Shown here one piece after another: positions 1 through 13,300 of a stretch of DNA of 64,000 nt. Under the pieces are notes generated by a model. The model searched no databases and had not been told where the DNA came from. It saw only the letters and a list, made by a program, of their open reading frames with translations. Position 1 is the stretch's first letter; every line of letters starts with the position of its first letter. Source of the stretch: Pyrenopolyporus hunteri (taxonomy: Eukaryota; Ascomycota; Sordariomycetes; Xylariales; Hypoxylaceae). Location: the NCBI GenBank assembly GCA_902806595.1, contig CADCXC010000038.1, positions 3,534,001 through 3,598,000 of the forward strand, written 5' to 3'. A program made the translations under genes and the position numbers.

Positions 1-3000
1 AGAATTGCGACACCAACGATCCTACTCCCATTGCCTTTCTTACCCGGCTCGATGTCGCGCACCGCATGCTAGGCCGAACCAGGAAGCTGAAAGGCGTAGA
101 ACAAACTCAATGATCAACCTGGAACCGTCATCATATTCCACTTTATCGATACGCATAGTAATAAGTGTAAGTCGGGAGCATCTAACCTCGATAGAGGTCG
201 GCGGAGCGTTTCCGGGAACGGGAGGGGCAAACTAGAGCGGCGACGATCACAACGTCAAAAGGACTGGGTCGAGCACCAGCAGGGCGGTTCTTTATTGGGG
301 ACCCCACGATCAATGACCGAGCTAAGGCGCATCTTTCCCTCGCTGTAGCATATCTTGGGATACGTTACTGCTTCGTTAAAAGCAACGGCTTACCGGTACG
401 ACATGATCAAAAAGGGGGCAGTGTGGTCCTTGCGCGCTTGCTAAACACGTGCAGGGGACGGCGCTGGGCACTTAATATCGAAGTGGAGGAAATTATTATC
501 AAGATTCAAATCTACTTAGGGCGGGAAGTTCCTGTTGGGGCGTAGTACTGCCTCGGTGCCCACTTGATTGAGATCTTCCATCGCCGGCGATCTTTCAGGG
601 GGAGGGGTTTGTCGAATCACGAGGCAAGCACACAATACACGACAAGGTCCCGATCGTCAAGGCTGGCTTATCGACGCTTGCTCGTAACGCCATGCGAGGT
701 CATATAATTGTCTCGTCATACGAGCAGAGAGGGAGAAAGAAAAGCCCTAATCCGCAATCCAATACCTAGTCGAAACTTGCGTTCGTGCTTCGTCCTTCCG
801 AGGTAGGTTGCCATTCTAGGTCCTAGAGATTGAAAATTGTATTAGATGGTATGATTGAATATTAGGGCGTCCGGCCCCCCTTGACATTGTATATAAAATC
901 TACCTGGCAAAGGCCCCATCATCGAGATGACCACGACGACGTAGTTTGTTTGAGGCCCCGGGCCCATGAAAGCTTGGCCGTATTTGGCTTACAATACCGA
1001 GACTTCTAGGGACCGGGAATGGGATGGTCCAAGCGGTGATAGAAGCAAGGGATAACTTAGCCGAAGCGGATTGACGTGATGCCATCCCAATTCCATGTCT
1101 CGGGATCGCACTAGGACTACATAGCTGCCCACAGACCACGCGGTGCACGATGATGAGCGTTTGACCCTCATGGGAAGCAGGGTTTGAAACGTTATGTCGA
1201 ATGTTAAGGCCTTTTCCGTACATATCTTATGTACGGATATGGACGCGGTGCTGAAATGCGTGCCGCGTAGTTTAGTACGGCGATTAAGCATGGCAATAAT
1301 GGGCAATAATGGCAATGCGTCCGCATTCTGGAAAGCTACCTACCTGACCTCCCGTACATAGCCTACATAGCCTACACACACACGTACACACACAGCGGCG
1401 TACGTACTGTACATCCAACAACCCCCAGCGGTCTCGAGATCCGGCCGAGATAAAGGATGCTACTTAGTAAGCCCAGGAGATCGAGGGAAAGGTGATGAGC
1501 GTTTGCCGGCGCCATAGGATTGGCACGTCAATCTGGAGCGCTACGGCACAGTCGAGGCATTAATCCAGCGCAAGCCGTGTTAATCAATAAGTTCATGCAG
1601 CGCTGTGGTGACGTTAGTTGCGGTGTGAATAGGCTAAAATAGGAAAGTGGCAGAACGTCGCTCGGATTGGTGGTGATGGGGTTGTGGTCGTCAAGGAGAG
1701 ATCAGCCATATGTATGATGAAGAGACTTGAGAGAGATTGTGGCTCGTGGCGGTGAGTTTCGATCTGTAGCCGTGACAATCTCCTGTACATGCTTCATCCC
1801 ACATTCTTACCACACCTCGTCGTCCAATCCGCCGACTGCCGCTGGCAGTGTATGTAGATTGGCGAGGCAGGCAGAGTGGTCAGCTTACCCCTGATAGGTC
1901 CGTAGAGGACAGAGAGAGAGAGAGAAAGGAGGGAATAGACCGAGATACAACCACGCGCTTGTCAAGGACTAAGGGTGAATATTACCTGACTCGAAGTGTG
2001 TAAGTGACCAGTAGGATTCGAGATGAAAGACTTGAAGAGGCTTGGTATTGTGACCTTTAATTTGTGGCCAGATGAATCACGCCGATGGAAATTCTAAGTA
2101 TGTAGTTTCTAGGTAGAGATTCTATTGTAGGGACTTCAGACCATGTAATGACTCTTATCGTGAGAATGAGAAATATTTGCCCATATACGTAATTATAACA
2201 TGTACGCGTGTAGTATAGGGTCGGGGATGGCACAGTCCAGCGGAATATTGAATATTGAACATTAACTGACCCAGGGTTTGGGCGCTGGAAGAAGGGCTTG
2301 TGCGCGTTGTGATAGTGGTTAGGTGGTACCTAAGACTATCCGTAGGTACCGTAACTTAGGGCTTAAGATCAATACCTGGTACCTAAGTTCCAGCGGGCTA
2401 GGTCATGGTGGTCATGGTGTGGGAGACAGGGTTTACGCGGTTTAAAAATATTCCGATCTTCCGATCTGAGTTGAACCAAGGTGGTAGATAGGTACCTATG
2501 TACCTCTTGCCCAAGACCCATGGATGGCGCTCGTAATTCCCGGGCGTCAATTTTCCATTATTAGGTACCCGAATACCTGCTAAAGACCTGGGCGCCTAGT
2601 ACTTAGCACCTAACTATTTCTTTTCTATCTCCACAGATGTCTTCACTTTCCAAACATTGACATCAACTTCAACATCATACAAACGCCCTATTATTCAGTT
2701 AGGTACCCACCACATTACATCCCGTTCAAGCAAAAAATAGATGTTATGTCAAACTACGTACACATGCCAATGCCTTAAGCCTTGAATCCATACATGGGCA
2801 ACGACCGTTTCTTGCAGGCTGCTAGCTTATCTCATATTTTAAAGCGACAAAGCAGTCAGGACTGTATCTGAGCCATGGATTGGCCCAGACGCCCTGGACC
2901 GGCAGCCTCACTTCTCGGCAAGACATGAGAAGCCGCCGACCAATCTGGTCGAATCAATCCTTCATCCCTTTCCCGTATTACGAGGCTACTGCATGCGGTC

Positions 3001-5782
3001 ACCCACGGCCGCACCAAAGACGCACCAAAGAAATTATTCAATACCACCCACACTGTTCGGAGATAATCCCTCACTTTTGGCTGCAGCCTGCAGCCTCGAA
3101 AACCTGGGGCTCCATCAGATTCATTACCGTCCACACCCTCCCAATATCGCCCGCCAATCACCGCCCGGGACAGCCAGGGAAGTCTCTTCTGTACACTGTC
3201 GGGATGCAACGAGAACGCTCTGCGCCATTGGACAGTTGCTTGCATCTGGGGCTGCAATGCTACCACTCTCATTCTACGAATCTGGAATCCGTTACCGCCA
3301 CTAGTAAATTTTCTGCAGCTCCAATGATCAAGTCGGTCAGGTAGCCGTTAATTCAACGAGACCGCCTAGGCGGGATGGCGAACTACTCATTTCCTTTCTC
3401 TCCTTCTCTCTTTTTCCTCCTTCTATTTTTTTCTTCTTAGGTCCATCGTGCGGCTAAGCACCGACGCTTTCAAGCGGAAGAAGAAAAAAAAATTAAGAAA
3501 TTTTCCAAGAAAAGAAGTAAAATAAAATTTGCTTAGTGCTGGCGCAGCTCGATCCGCGCGGGTACGAACGGCCCCAACGGAGAATACCTATCCTACACTT
3601 CTGCGCAGTAATGTGTACGGTCTTGCCGCTGGACTAACAAATGGCTTAGACCGTCAGCGCATTCCCAAGCAAACGACTTGTTTGCGGCGGCAAGTTCTGG
3701 TCCAGAGACACAGCAAACCAGTGTTACTGCTTTACCGAATATGTCCTCTGCGTATCAAACTGCTATATTGCTTGCGTATGAGCGGTGTTTTGCGCCTGGT
3801 GTCAGTATGGCCCGCACGTTATGTACGGGTTGTCCGCAGTTTCACTCTGCGAGCAATAAAGAAAACATCGGCCTACATACGAAACAGAGAACCAGTGCAT
3901 AGGTAGGTACGAGACGCGATAGCAAGCGGCAGTACCAGAACTTGTCAGTCCATATGGGCAGATTATCGGGTTGTTTCCCTACGGACCAGCATAGTCGAGA
4001 GTGCGACATAACAGAGACACTGGATCTTGCGCAACGGCAACTCATTGGCCAATGTAGCATTAATCAGATGGGGCACGAGGCAACCTTTGCAACAGAAGGA
4101 TTGCTGGGTAAATTCCTGCTCTCAAACTGTTAGTCTCAGGTGTGCTGCCTTTGCTGAGTGACCTTTATGCATTCTCTCTTCGTGAGATTCCTCGTAGCAG
4201 ACTCAGCTGCTTGTAAGGAGAGATAACCCAAGCACGGTTTACTATTTGTATTTGCCCCCAAGAATGCTTCTAAGCGTCACCAAGCTGCCGGTTATGGCCT
4301 GGGAAAACCCGCCTGCTACCTAGTAGGTATCACGAGCTACACACGGAGGAAACGGTTTGCCGCAAGCAGCGCAACCGTTATCTCCGCCTTGAAGATGAGA
4401 CGACCCGTCTATGAGCATGTTTGTACGAAATAAAATTTTCAGTCGAGGAAAAAAAAAACAAAAAATTAGAAAATTACAAATTTAGATACAAGCTTGTCGA
4501 AACCTTCCTCTACGTTGTTTTCACACAAAGTTTGGCTAGATGGGACTGTTTCTCATCAGCCAAATCAAGGATCTTGCCAACCGCCCGGCGTCCCAATGGC
4601 AAAGAAGTAATGAAAAAAGTTATGCGAGTCACGGGTCGCCGATTTATGACGATTTGCCCGGCCAGTGAGGGAACAGGTGGGTGTACTAACAAGATGAAAG
4701 ATGAAGAAGAGAGCGGAGAGTCAGCAGCCTGTACCAGTCTCGCCTGTCCCTATCAACAAAGATCACACGCACGCCCCCCTCCTCTTCTTCGGCTCGGTCT
4801 CTGACTAGCTCGACTGGGATCTTAAGGCGTGGTATTAAATATTGGACATGGCTCTGCTAGGGTAACAGTGGCCCACCCTCGACCGTTGAGTGGACCATTT
4901 ATTTTCGTGTGTCAGACCATCCTTGCCCTCGTATATTACGACGAGCCACGAAGATCTTGGGTCCTTGTTCGGGCTAGGTTATCCATCCCTCCAGTGGAGC
5001 GCCCTAGAAGCACTGGTCCCATTCCTTGACACCTCCCCTTGCTCCCCTTCTCCTGCGAGAAGCTCCACTCTCGCCAGGCCGCCTTCGCAGCTACGCTAAG
5101 CGTCGAATTCAAGAATAGCGCATGTGTGGGAAGTGGCACCAGTAGGTCAGACATGGATGTGAGCTGGCTAGTATTGATCACTGTGGACCGAAGAGTCAAA
5201 CCAAGGTGGCCAGGGCTTCCTGCTTGAGCCACTCACTCCCAAGAAGTCCAAACACCCAAAGACAGGGCCCCTGACGCCTACTACGCAGCCAGTATCTCAA
5301 TATCTACATCAACCTCCCAGCCTGCACCTTGCTTCAACCTCACATCGTTCACTACCTCCGTTCATTGCAGAAGCTACCCGCCCCTTCTACCCTCAACAAC
5401 TTCACACTTCGATCCTCCCGGATCAACCCCTCGACATAATACGCGCCCATCACCACTACCAACACTCCTTATCCTTTCAGCACTCTAAGGCCATCGACAC
5501 CCCGGCCTCTTTACACGGCGACTACTATACTAATTTTATGGCCCGTTGACTCGACGCCATTCCAAACAATACGACCCAAGGATATAAAATTTGCTTACGA
5601 CCCAAGGATTCCGTGAAGTTGCTCCCAGGACATTTGCGTTTCTTTTTTTTGGTTTGTGGACATCGTCCCCGTAGAGAAGGCCGTTTTCTCTTAATTCCCT
5701 TTCCTTATCTCTACTGCTCTTAAAAGATCCCAAATCTTCCCCGGCTTTTTGACCAGGAAAGGACCATAATCCGTCGCGTACC
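1..5782. other. Gene-poor 5.8 kb; simple repeats and promoter of the kinase gene
   Basis: No gene is supported here. The open frames are short, overlap one another on both strands (for example 2880-3344 + against 2856-3272 -) and show no domain. Visible structure: a CA-rich tract at 1372-1395, a GA run at 1910-1925, and six GGTACC words packed into 2325-2707. A textbook intron 3' end (CTAAC at 2610, pyrimidine run, CAG at 2634-2636) has no coding exon after it. The last 500 bases (about 5280-5782) are pyrimidine-rich with an ATATAAAA at 5582-5589. They are probably the promoter and leader of the downstream kinase gene. Confidence 0.55.
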
Positions 5783-7348
5783 ATGCATAATGCGGCAGCG
5801 TACGGGTATCCCACGCCTCCGGCATCGCCCTCCTACGACAACACGAAGTGCGCTTTTCAACAGCCACCGCTAGCTGTCCCTCCTGAATGCCAACCTCGAT
5901 ACCCTCCCGTTGCTCCGGAAGATAGGCTAGGAAAGTTCCTCGGAGAAAGCCTGCAGTTGATAGGAATCATTGGAACCGGTGCCTATGGCGTGGTCTACTT
6001 GGCGGTCGACGTCAAGACGGGGATCCGATATGCCGTGAAGACGCTCAGCAAGTTCAACGCAGACGGCTCGCCTCTGGATCGACGACAAATTGCCTTTCAG
6101 CACAGGGAATTACGTCTACACTATCTAGCTTCAGCACACCCAAACGTTGTTTCCATGCACAAGATCGTTGACGATCCGGATTGCATATATGTTGTCCTGG
6201 AGTATTGCCCGGAAGGAGACCTATTCCTCAATATCACAGAAAGAGGACAATATGTGGGTAAGGATGCATTGGCCAAGAGCGTATTCCTCCAGATCCTGGA
6301 CGCCGTTGAGCATTGCCATAACCTGGGTATCTACCACCGCGACTTGAAACCGGAGAACATCCTAGTTTCGAACCGCGGAGACACAGTGAAGCTGGCGGAC
6401 TTCGGCCTAGCCACGTCGTCAGACCGGTCTGAGGATTACGGCTGCGGCTCGACTTTTTACATGTCACCAGGTAGGATTCCGTCGCGGACACACTTCGCTA
6501 TGGGGGGATATACTAACTAGTTCGTTTTCACACTCGCAGAATGCCTGGACCCGTCATCTCGAAGGCCGTTCTACTACTGCGCCCCCAATGATGTCTGGAG
6601 CCTTGGTGTTATCTTGGTGAACTTGACCTGTGGCCGTAATCCGTGGAAGCAGGCCTCTTTTGAAGACTCCACATACCGTGCCTACACCAGGAGCCAGGAC
6701 TTCCTACGGACTATTTTGCCATTGTCGGATGACCTCAACCACATACTAGGGCGAATCTTCACCCGCAACCCAGACCACCGAATTACGTTACCAGAACTCC
6801 GGAACAGCATCCTCGCCTGTTCCAGCTTTACGATTTCACCCACGGCGGCCGCCCCCGCGGCGCCGCTCACCCCGCCCACTTCGCCTGGGCCCATCGAATA
6901 CGTTGACTGCGAAGAAGCCGTTGTCGAGGACTTCAGCTACGACTCGCCGCCATCTCCCGCCGCCTCGGATTCCGACACGGAATCCACATGTTCATCCGAC
7001 GACGGATCGCTAACCTCGAGCGTCTCGACCATCGACGACCTCGACGAAGACGACTTCGTCATTACTGAGGACGAGATCCCTCCTGCCCAGGAGCCCCAGT
7101 TGTATGATTCGGAAGAACCCAAAATTACGTTTCCACAGGAGTACGTCCCGCAGTACTCGGGACCTGTTGTTGAGCCTTGCCAGCCCTGCGCAGTCCAGGT
7201 TCCTGTGCAGGCCAGTTGCGCACCAACCAAGTTCGCATTCCCATATTTCTGGGAAGTGGTGAATAGGTACACGCAACCCACCCCCATACATTCCATTCCT
7301 TTTCACCCACAAGTTCCTCTTTTCCCCAACTTCCAGGGCTGCTATTAG
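5783..7348 (+). CDS. Ser/Thr protein kinase, Ran1/Pat1-Sks1-Vhs1 type
   Basis: Two exons, 5783-6470 and 6540-7348, give 498 residues. The 69-base intron has donor GTAGGA, a perfect TACTAAC branch site (6511-6517) and a CAG acceptor. Splicing restores the activation-segment motif FYMSPECLD, which is otherwise broken by a stop. The kinase domain spans about residues 55-300: glycine loop GTGAYGVVY (64-72), ATP-binding AVK with Lys86, catalytic HRDLKPEN (185-192), DFG (207-209), and the GCGSTFYMSPE segment (220-230) typical of the Ran1/Sks1/Vhs1 group. All catalytic residues are present. The C-terminal 200 residues are acidic, serine/proline-rich and probably disordered. In yeasts this family controls nutrient response and, as fission yeast Ran1/Pat1, represses meiosis. 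The role here is inferred from family only. The start is the first ATG of the frame. Confidence 0.93.
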
Positions 7349-10300
7349 CCGCATTGATTCACGTGTAGCTGCCCTCTCTTTTGAGGCACCTTACCAAAGG
7401 TCATGTTGCTTATATTGCCGTTTTCCTGGAGATAGGCCACACAGGAGGAGTATAATGCCATGGAGAAACCCACCCCGGCCACGGGTCTGGACCAGGACAC
7501 CCCTTGGATTAACTTCGACACAACCAGTTCAACTTGATATTACGTTATAATGCACATTCCATTGGAGCCCTTGGGAATCATAACCGGAAAACCACGCATC
7601 CGAAAAATGGAACCTGAAAAAAAGGCCGCGTCTACGTAACGCGGTAAGAAAATTCTCTGGAGCGAGATGCCCCTGTTTACATTTACAAAACTGTACTTAC
7701 TTCGACGTCATGTTTATTTTCTTTGTTTTTAATCAGCGTGGAGTTGGTGGATGATTTGAGAGACGAGGATCAAATCCGTAAGACCCAAAGGAGCCATGGA
7801 GCCATATCTCATTACAATCCGGGACTGAAACGGGAAAGCATCATTACACGGCGCAGGACATACAACTGGAGATGTTCGAGCAGGGAGGCTATATTTGCGC
7901 GCACACCTGTTATTTCTAATATGTTGTTTTGCGCAGGCTGCATCTTTATTAAAGGGGGATGTCGAATACTTTCGCTTGGATGATACCAACGTTTTTCTTG
8001 ATTATTGGATACACAGGGATTATGGATTCTTGATTTCGAGAACCATGGGAAAAGTTTATCGAGACCAGTTACGGATGGATATGAAGCTGGATTTGGATAG
8101 ACCAGAGAAAAAGGGGCCAATAACCCTACAGCGCTTAACTACTACAGTTGGCGCACAATTATACGTTCTACCTACGGATACACTGCCATCAGCGGCGGTG
8201 ATCCTCTCAAGGAGCCTTTGGAGACAAGGAAGAAGAAAACATAACCATCCATAGGCTCTCAAAAACCCAATACAATGTTTTTGCGAACAGTCGCAACAAC
8301 CACAAAAATATGGCTAGTCCGCTCTCTCGCGCAACGAGTGATGTAGTGCCTCTGTAAACGTTGCTTTGGGCATTATGAGAAGTGTCTCAGTGTCTAACTA
8401 ACTGAACTTTTCCATATCTTAGGTACTTGGGTGGTCGGACCTCTTGTCCAATGGCTTTGGATTACCACGACGCGAACTCATTGACCATCCCGTCTAGATA
8501 GGTTCTATTGGCATCGCTCGTCCTCACCCCGAACCCCCAACATCTCAGAGATACACCAAACGACGTCGACGATCACGAGAATCACGAGAACGACATACCG
8601 ACCTCTGCATCAAGGCTGATGGTTCAGACGACGACGACGCTGATTGGAGGAAACCTGCCGACGCCACTCGCCTTACTTTCCCTGGGCAGGGCTTGCGAGT
8701 GTGCATCGGCTTGCATACTGCTCTGCTCTCATAATCACAATTCTGCCGTCGATGCAACGCAAGCATGCATTAGCTTCTACAGCCGTCCCAAGGTCGAAGA
8801 GCCAAGAGAAAGCGTCGAGTCCGCTCTGTTTCCCCCTTCTTTCTGTGTCTGTTATTGCCCTTTTCCCTCTTTTTTTCTGTCTCCCTCCGTTCCCCCCGTG
8901 CCCCCCGGTAAGCCATACCTCGTTTTCCGTCTCTCTCTCACTTCGTCGGGCGCATTTCGCTTCCTCCTCGGTTACAGAAGCGACCGGGCTCGCCCGCTAT
9001 GAACTTTACCAGGACCAGCCTTGCGAAATTTGCAATTTTAGAAAATAGGTACCTACATAGGTAGAGACGGGAAAAAAGCCCGCAAGTTCTCGGACTACAC
9101 TAGGCACCGCCTTAACCTAGCGACTTAGGTAGGTAGGTAATTACAAGAATTACAAATTACAGGAAGATGATCTGTGTAAGGTTAAGGAAAATAAAGCTAG
9201 CTAACGGTAGCTATCCGCGCCCGAGCCCTGACTGGATCGATACCTACTACCACCAACCCTACATGCCTGGTCCCTCCCATCTACACTGCCAATACTAGCT
9301 ATTACCTACATGCTTCCCCTACCTAACCTACCACTGCCACTCCTGCTACTCCAGTAGTTACATGTGATGGGCGCAATCGATACCCAGGTAATGTACTATG
9401 TAATAGACTTGACTGGATGGGCTTTGACGGGATGGGGACGGGTTCCCCGTTTTGGGCGCGAAGGAGAAGAGCCAGGCGCAGATCCTTGGTACCTAGGACG
9501 TCGTCACGATATGGGGCACAGCTCAGTTCAGTTCGGTTCGGTTCAATCAGTCAATCAGTTCAATCGGTCAGTCATCGCGCAAAGCAACGCTATGTACGCC
9601 CGGTACAGTCGGTACAATACATACCTACCTACCTACATACCTACATACATCCACATCCACATCCATCCATCTCGGCTACTGCACGGTTCAACAGGTGTGC
9701 GCAGCAAGTTAGAGTCCGTCAAATAAATTGAAAAATGGGGTTGGAGGGAGAGAGGGGAGAGGGGAGAAGGGAGGAGGAGGGGGGGGCCCAGCCAGCCCAG
9801 CCCCCCAGTTGTTGGAACGTAAGTCGTGCGTACATACATACAACATATGTGCGCAGTACATAACGCAGCAGGTTAGTAGGCAGGTAGGTAGTAAGTGGTG
9901 GTAGCAGGTAACGCCAGGACTTGCAGTAGCTCGCGGCGCCGGGCGGCCTTCTTCTTCTCTTCCGCCCAGTCTCGGCGCTGGAGGATAACTGGTCGAGAGA
10001 GAAGGAGACGGAGGCAGTGAGGGCGCGGAGAGAGAGAGACTAGAGTCCCATGTAGTAGGTAGGCAGGTAGGTAGGTGGTAGGTAAGTTCGGTAGGTATGT
10101 GTGGATTCTGTGGATGAATGCTGTTTAACCTACCTATGATACAGGTATGTACGTAGGGAAGGCAAAACGTTAGGCAGATGCGTCGAAGGGCAAAGGCGAA
10201 CATTCCCCTTCCATGTTTCCCCCGTAGCAAATTCGTCGAGGTCTTGATTCCCATGTTGCAGTGCAGATGCTCTCTACGCTCGACTCTGCCTAGCGCGCTC

Positions 10301-13300
10301 CCGGTGCGTTGGTGTGTGGGAAACGCTGTTTTCTCTTCTTCTTTTTTTTTCTTTTTTCTTTTATCCTTTTTTTCTTCTTCCTATTTTCTTTCCCTCTTCT
10401 TCCTTGATTTTCCTCACACCTCTTTTCTCCCTACCGTCCTGCCTCGGGCGAATCAGCGTCCTCGCGCGGTCCATGACCCCAGTCCGAGCTGCGTATGCGG
10501 GTCGATGGTTTAGGTATGGTGATGGGTCGTCATCCCTTGCCTTCCGTGCGGTGATTGGACCGATGGCCTGGGTTCACTGGCACATGGCGGTGAAAGGTCT
10601 TTTCAGTTCTCTCTACGTCCGTCTCTCCCTCGCACTCTCTCTGTGGTGTCTTAGTGGCTTGGTGCCTCGCGCTGGGTCACCCATTCTTCCTGCGTTGCCC
10701 TTCCCAAGCCTCAGATTCGATTCTTCGAGATCCCCTCGAAGGTGGGAGGGTTTCGTCGCGAGCTCGGTAAGACCCCACCTAGCTATTCCGCCGTTCCCTC
10801 GCCGCTGGTGTTATGGTGATATTGGGGAAAGGTTTGGTGAGATACGGGCGGAGATTGGATCGGGAAGAGCTCAGAAAGCCTGCTTACGATCACCGTCACA
10901 ATGCCGCCTGCTTCCGAGTGGAGAGGCATAATCATTTCATACAGAAGAATACCACGTATTAGAAAGACAGGCGAGAAAGACCTGATATTATGGAGTACAT
11001 GCGCATAGGTCCTTTGGGTTCGCATAGCGCAGGCACCAGAGGCGCCTCTGCATCGTAGGCTATCATGTTTATTGCCAGGACGCGGCTGTCATTCGTCGGC
11101 TCGCCATCATGAACTCCATACGGGTTCCTCTAGTTCGATCGCTACGTGTGAGCCGTACTCCGTACGCGTGCCTGACTAGCCACCTTTCTAACGAGGAGGG
11201 GAAAAGAACCGGACAAGACCCGAAATAGCTCGCAAAGCAAATCGGAGCGAGACGGTCAGGCCCTGGAATCTCTACCCAGGTCGCTAGTGTCACGGTTCGA
11301 TGAAGGCATCGCCAACCCAAAAAGGTGGCTCGCAGCCTCCACAAGAGCACTGCTGTCACATCTGGGTACTGTTATAATAGGGCATTGCTGTATATATGAT
11401 TTAGGTACCTAAGTAGGGTATGTATGATGCAGTTTTGGTTTAGAGAGGCTGGAGAAAAGGCGGCACCATCACGAGCAAACCCCCAGCACAAACAACCCAG
11501 CACCGGCAGAAAGAAGAACTGTTCCCGCCCACTTGTGTGGGGGAAGAGGCCTTGCGTACTCAGTGACGTGGTCCCGTTCGACAAAGGGGGCATACCTTCT
11601 CTCGACCTTCTCCTTCCTAACCCGACTTATAACGTTAAGGCGGTGCGAATCACTCGATCCGCTGTGTATGATCTCTCTCGTAGCGGCATTCATTGGGCTG
11701 GTTCAGATCCCCACAGCCCATTCTGTCGCCGTCTTCTCTCTCGCTCGCCCTCTCGTCCACCGTCCTACGTAGTCGAGTCGTGGCACCTGATCCTTTTCAA
11801 CTGCGTGTCATCTTGATGCCTGCCACGCTAGGAACTACGGTACACATGGGGATGGGCCGCGGGATGCTATCCGTCTATTCTGAGCCTAATCAGCCCAAGA
11901 ACAAATCCCCTTGGGGCACGAATTATCTCTTGGCATCGGAATGGGACCATCCCTTGCTCCATCTTCGACTCCTCGTCGGGTGCCTGAGATCCTCTTCGTG
12001 GTGTTTTGGGAAGCATCTGGCTCCCGAATACGTATGTGGCCGGTTGGATAATCCCCACTGGCAGTCCTGATCGGGTCGTATACATACCGCCGGCAGGCCT
12101 GAGTAAGTCAAGTCGGGTTTAGGTGGTCAAGCGGCCCAGTATAACAGGGACCTAATAACGATTGCGTTGTCTATGTATTCCACCTCACCTTACCTAACCT
12201 ATCTACGGGCGTCTACCATTCACGACACCTCAATAGAAACTCCCGACACCGCCTGGCCTGCGCCGTGCATGCGTCTCCAAGGCGAAATCATGAGAGATCG
12301 TCTCACTCGCTCTATCGGGTTTCATTGTGTATTCCCAATAGTTCAAGGCACGACAGAACCCCGAAGCATGTAGTAAGCCAAAAAGCTGGCAGGGCGTTCC
12401 ACAGCATCCGCCTACCGTCGTAATATTTGTCTCAAGCATCTCCCCATGTCCCCCATGCGTCTATCTAGCAGTGCACGGCGCCCACGGCAGTGAATGAGCG
12501 AACGACACGGCCGGGAACGATGGGTCTCGCTCTCCCTCCTGCCCCTTAATAGGTATCCTACATAGATACAGCGCAGCGGACGCTAGGCACAGGTAGCGAT
12601 GTGGTTTTCCGCTCCCATGCCGATGCGGAGGCGGTGGAGCTTGCTGGGCGGAGCCGGGGCTACGGTCAGATCTTCGTGTCTCGATATTATTAGCGTGGCG
12701 AACATATAGTGCGAGTATTATACCCCGTGGCCGGGGAGCCGTCCCACGCCAATAGTAGCCTTTGTTTGGGAACACGAAGGCAATGCGGCTCCGGTGCTAG
12801 GCTGGCCTGGCGTTCGGCATATTTCATCCAATCCACGAACGCCTATCTACCTAGGTAATGTATGCGTCTTCGTTTACACAGCTGTCCTGGCTGGCCCCTC
12901 CTACATAGATCAGATCAACACGGCACAAGCAGCTTTCGTGTCAAGGGGACAACGTTGACCGTCGCCAAAGAAGAGACAAAAAAAGAAACAGAAAAAAAAG
13001 AAAAGAAAAGAAAAGCTATTCCCGACATGGCGCTGGTCACGCGGACACGGAATAGGTCCCCTTAGCGAAGATCGAGACGGTGTACCTACTTCCATCCTAT
13101 GGATGCGATTCAATTGTGAGAGCCGGGCCGAAGCTCCAGCTCCAGCTCCAGCTATAGCTCCAAACTCCAGGACCCCTAACCAGCCATCTACGCGAATTCA
13201 AGGGGAGCTACACAACTGGGTGACCTCGGCCCTCCCCCCTTCTCAGCCTTGGTCTGGTGGGTTACGCGTGTCCTTCGCTGGGGCTTCCCGAAACTTATCA

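Noticed and set aside
176..210. GTAAGT followed by CTAAC and AG, like a complete intron
   Set aside because: The donor-to-acceptor distance is only about 32 bases, too short for splicing, and no coding exon flanks it.
2880..3344. 154-codon frame and its 138-codon antisense partner
   Set aside because: Both strands are open over the same DNA, there is no motif on either, and no splice continuation.
9619..9680. Possible CRISPR-like or telomeric array
   Set aside because: The units are 4-6-base microsatellites without spacers and not TTAGGG. The organism is a eukaryote.
9709..10254. 181-codon minus-strand frame
   Set aside because: It is the translation of TAGG arrays and GGGAGAG tracts, so Pro/Ser/Thr-rich low complexity with no domain.
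10314..10931. 205-codon frame with a very hydrophobic start
   Set aside because: The apparent membrane segment comes from a TTTTCTT pyrimidine tract, and the rest shows no similarity to anything I recognise.
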